This document shows positions 4,907-6,195 of a DNA stretch of 6,195 nt, one piece after another (positions within the stretch are counted from its first letter, which is position 1; the number at the start of each line of letters is the position of its first letter). Source of the stretch: an uncultured Streptococcus sp. (GTDB lineage: Bacteria; Bacillota; Bacilli; Lactobacillales; Streptococcaceae); assembly GCA_934196125.1 (NCBI GenBank), contig CAKPVT010000059.1:1-6195 (forward strand), in the 5' to 3' direction. A program made the position numbers and the translations under genes. The notes beneath the pieces are model-generated. The model worked only from the letters and a program-made list of their open reading frames with translations, was not told where the DNA came from and made no database searches.

Positions 4907-5497
4907 ATGACAGTTATCATTCGTTGGGCTCGTTTAGAGGATGCCAAAGATTTACTTGCTATTTATCGTTATTATGTTGAAAAGACGGCTATTACTTTTG
5001 AGTATAAGGTGCCAAGTTTAGAGGAATTTCAGGAACGAATGCGCTCTATTATGGCTTTTTATCCGTATTTGGTAGCAGAAGAGGCAGGGCAGATTTTGGG
5101 TTATGCTTATGCGTCATCTTTTCATCCAAGAGCTGCCTATGCTTGGTCGGCTGAGGCAACGGTGTATTTGGACAAGGCTGCGCGTGGAAAAGGTGTAGGA
5201 CGTCAAATTTACCGTGCTTTGGAAGAATACTTGATAAAAATGGGAATTTTGAATCTCAATGCTTGCATTGCTTCAACTGAGACAGAAGATGCTTATTTGA
5301 CAAATGGCAGTGAAAAATTCCACTGTGCCCTTGGTTACCAGTTAGTCGGAAAATTTCACCAGTCTGGCTATAAATTTAACCATTGGTATGATATGATTTG
5401 GATGGAAAAAATGTTAGGTGAGCACGATAACCATGTAAAACCTGTCAAATCAATTCATGAAGTTATACAAAAAAGCTTAACTCATATTCTGAGTTAA
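4907..5497 (+). CDS. GNAT family N-acetyltransferase (phosphinothricin acetyltransferase-like)
   Basis: This 196-residue cytosolic protein is an acetyl-CoA-dependent N-acetyltransferase. It starts with the family's typical IIRWARLEDAKDLLAIYRYY, continues with ITFEYKVPSLEEFQERM (29-45) as in the Pat/phosphinothricin acetyltransferase branch, and carries the acetyl-CoA motif ARGKGVGRQIYRAL (92-105), of the R/Q-x-x-G-x-G/A type. ASTETEDA (122-129) and the GYKFNHWYDMIWMEKML block (154-170) complete the fold; the last 25 residues are a variable tail. The substrate is not predictable, and resistance to phosphinothricin should not be assumed. The ATG at 4907 is chosen because the longer frame begins inside the promoter; GAGAGGGG, ending at 4894, is a somewhat distant ribosome binding site. 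The gene has its own promoter and a terminator overlapping its stop codon, so it is a single-gene unit. Confidence 0.88.
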   Translation: MTVIIRWARLEDAKDLLAIYRYYVEKTAITFEYKVPSLEEFQERMRSIMAFYPYLVAEEAGQILGYAYASSFHPRAAYAWSAEATVYLDKAARGKGVGRQIYRALEEYLIKMGILNLNACIASTETEDAYLTNGSEKFHCALGYQLVGKFHQSGYKFNHWYDMIWMEKMLGEHDNHVKPVKSIHEVIQKSLTHILS

Positions 5498-5508
5498 ACT
5501 TTTATTTA
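5471..5508 (+). terminator. Rho-independent terminator overlapping the GNAT stop codon
   Basis: TTAACTCA (5477-5484) pairs with TGAGTTAA (5490-5497) around a five-base loop. After one C-A mismatch the stem extends as AAAAG (5471-5475) with CTTTT (5499-5503), and a T-rich run follows. The stop codon TAA (5495-5497) is part of the 3' arm. Confidence 0.8.
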
Positions 5509-5568
5509 TAAACATGAAATGCAGGTTTAGTGGAGTAGTTTGATAAGAATGAATTTGATAACTTTTTC

Positions 5569-5597
5569 TTGCTAGGAAAGTGATTTCATGTTACTAT
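5569..5597 (+). promoter_or_regulatory. Promoter of tRNA-Thr(GGT)
   Basis: A -35-like TTGCTA (5569-5574) is followed by exactly 17 bases and a -10-like TACTAT (5592-5597). Transcription would start near 5604, a few bases before the mature tRNA 5' end at 5607, as is common for single tRNA genes. Confidence 0.65.
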
Positions 5598-5606
5598 AGG
5601 TAGGTA

Positions 5607-5677
5607 GCCGCTATAGTTAAATGGTATAATAGAGCAATGGTAATGCTCCGTTCCGAGTTCAATTCTCGGTGGCGGCA
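5607..5677 (+). tRNA. tRNA-Thr (anticodon GGT)
   Basis: A complete 71-base cloverleaf is present. The acceptor stem GCCGCTA (5607-5613) pairs with TGGCGGC (5670-5676), with discriminator A5677. The D arm is GTTA/TAAT, the anticodon stem GAGCA/TGCTC with loop 5637-5643 and anticodon GGT at 5639-5641, the variable loop has four bases, and the T arm is CCGAG/CTCGG around TTCAATT. G1-C72, C2-G71 and anticodon G35 and U36 support threonine. It reads ACC and ACU codons. No CCA is encoded. The D arm is Gly-like and quite unlike the Thr(TGT) gene at the left end. It has its own promoter and terminator. Confidence 0.92.
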
Positions 5678-5689
5678 AAGATAGTTTGG

Positions 5690-5712
5690 AAGCCTCGCTT
5701 GAGGCTTTTTTT
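5690..5712 (+). terminator. Rho-independent terminator of tRNA-Thr(GGT)
   Basis: AAGCCTC (5690-5696) pairs with GAGGCTT (5701-5707) around the loop GCTT, and a run of seven T ends at 5712. On the minus strand no T tract follows the stem, so it does not obviously serve the pnuC remnant that ends at 5722. Confidence 0.9.
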
Positions 5713-5721
5713 AGTGGAAAT

Positions 5722-6141
5722 TTAAGCTTGTCCTTTGCCTTTCTTCCAAATCATAATCCCAACCAATCCTTGGGCAAACATGCTGAGGTAGCTGAAAGCG
5801 ACGATTTGGTTTCCAATGGAAATAAATAGCATGAAACTAAGAAAGTCAAACAAAAGCCAAATGTAGTAGCCATCAAGGTGCCCTTTTACTTGTCGTTGTT
5901 GGGCGGTGAATGATAGTCCGTTTGTCAAAGCATCGAGGACAATTTTTTATCCACCCATCCAGTAAGACAGAAAGCCAAGTCCAATTGTCCAAAAGAAGAT
6001 AGCGAGAAAGACGTCTTTGGCTCCGAATTTTTTATCGACAACAAGTTCACCATTATCATTACAGCGTTTTTTCCAACTGTAATGCCTGACAAATTCGGTT
6101 ACGAGATAATAAAAACTTAGGGAACTATATACCAGTTTACA
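5722..6141 (-). pseudogene. pnuC: PnuC-family vitamin/nucleoside transporter remnant (C-terminal part)
   Basis: PnuC proteins are membrane facilitators of nicotinamide riboside or related nucleosides, usually with about seven helices and 230-260 residues. Here only a C-terminal part can be read. FYYLVTEFVRHYSWKK fits the conserved FYYxxxxFxGxYxWKK block. The hydrophobic stretches DVFLAIFFWTIGLGFLSYWMGG, YYIWLLFDFLSFMLFISIG and IVAFSYLSMFAQGLVGIMIW are membrane helices, and the lysine-rich end is typical. The frame is broken by TAA (minus-strand codon at 5947-5949) between MGG and KIVLDALTNGL; homology continues on both sides without a shift. Upstream of the conserved block there is no start codon, and a TAG lies at 6142-6144. 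Past that TAG the frame stays open to the window edge with weakly PnuC-like residues (RLEVAFFDILVST), so the remnant may continue. The fragment from the TTG at 5928 would be only 68 residues and is unlikely to be functional. Substrate cannot be inferred. Confidence 0.78.
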
Positions 6142-6145
6142 CTAG

Positions 6146-6161
6146 ACACAATATATAGTGC
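6146..6161. promoter_or_regulatory. NrdR-box-like palindrome
   Basis: ACACAATATATAGTGC matches the consensus I remember for NrdR, the ribonucleotide reductase repressor (ACACWATATATWGTGT), at 15 of 16 positions. On the plus strand it overlaps a possible promoter, TAGACA (6143-6148), 17 bases, GAGAAT (6166-6171), pointing to a gene beyond the window. On the minus strand it lies just upstream of TATAGT (6124-6129), facing the pnuC remnant. NrdR sites usually come in pairs and no good second copy is seen. It may instead be decayed pnuC coding sequence. Confidence 0.4.
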
Positions 6162-6195
6162 TTACGAGAATATCAAAAAAGGCGACTTCCAAGCG

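Overview
The window looks like the chromosome of a low-GC Gram-positive coccus, most likely Streptococcus. The protein set (streptococcal-type RecX, an RlmD/RumA-type methyltransferase, Ntdp, DUF960), the A/T-rich codon use and a CRISPR repeat of the S. pyogenes/S. thermophilus CRISPR3 type all point there. The bovis/equinus/gallolyticus group is a guess, not a demonstrated assignment. No complete mobile element is visible.

Left region (1-533): the end of a tRNA operon, Thr(TGT)-Ile(GAT)-Glu(TTC), closes with a rho-independent terminator at 281-306. About 50 bases later there is an orphan type II-A CRISPR remnant at 358-432: one near-perfect 36-base repeat, one 31-base spacer and the first 8 bases of a second repeat. 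It is followed by a 91-base element bounded by a perfect 12-base inverted repeat (439-529), which contains a tRNA-like half.

Centre-left (534-2300, minus strand): a DUF960 gene, ntdP (nucleoside tri-/diphosphate phosphatase, all known metal and catalytic residues present) and recX (modulator of RecA). A hairpin terminator lies between ntdP and the DUF960 gene, with almost no room for a second promoter.

Centre-right (2301-4668, plus strand): recX is divergent from a two-gene operon. Two extended -10 promoters face away from each other inside one 22-base inverted repeat, and the recX one is so close to the ATG that its transcript should be leaderless. The first plus-strand gene encodes a TPR-like protein with a C-terminal helix-hairpin-helix resembling the RNA polymerase alpha C-terminal domain. 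It is broken by one in-frame TGA. Its true stop overlaps the ATG of the rRNA methyltransferase gene (TAATG), whose own Shine-Dalgarno is badly placed, so the break may affect methyltransferase translation.

Right region (4669-6195): a stand-alone GNAT acetyltransferase gene with a near-consensus promoter and a terminator overlapping its stop codon; a stand-alone tRNA-Thr(GGT) with its own promoter and terminator; and a decayed minus-strand pnuC-family transporter gene with at least one nonsense codon and no recognisable start. Near the right edge, a 16-base palindrome matches the NrdR-box consensus at 15 of 16 positions as I remember that consensus. Whether it is an operator or decayed coding sequence is unresolved.

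I see no convincing new multi-gene system. The points most worth a second look are the CRISPR relic, the mirror-image divergent promoters with a leaderless recX, and the TGA-interrupted alpha-CTD-like gene coupled to the methyltransferase.
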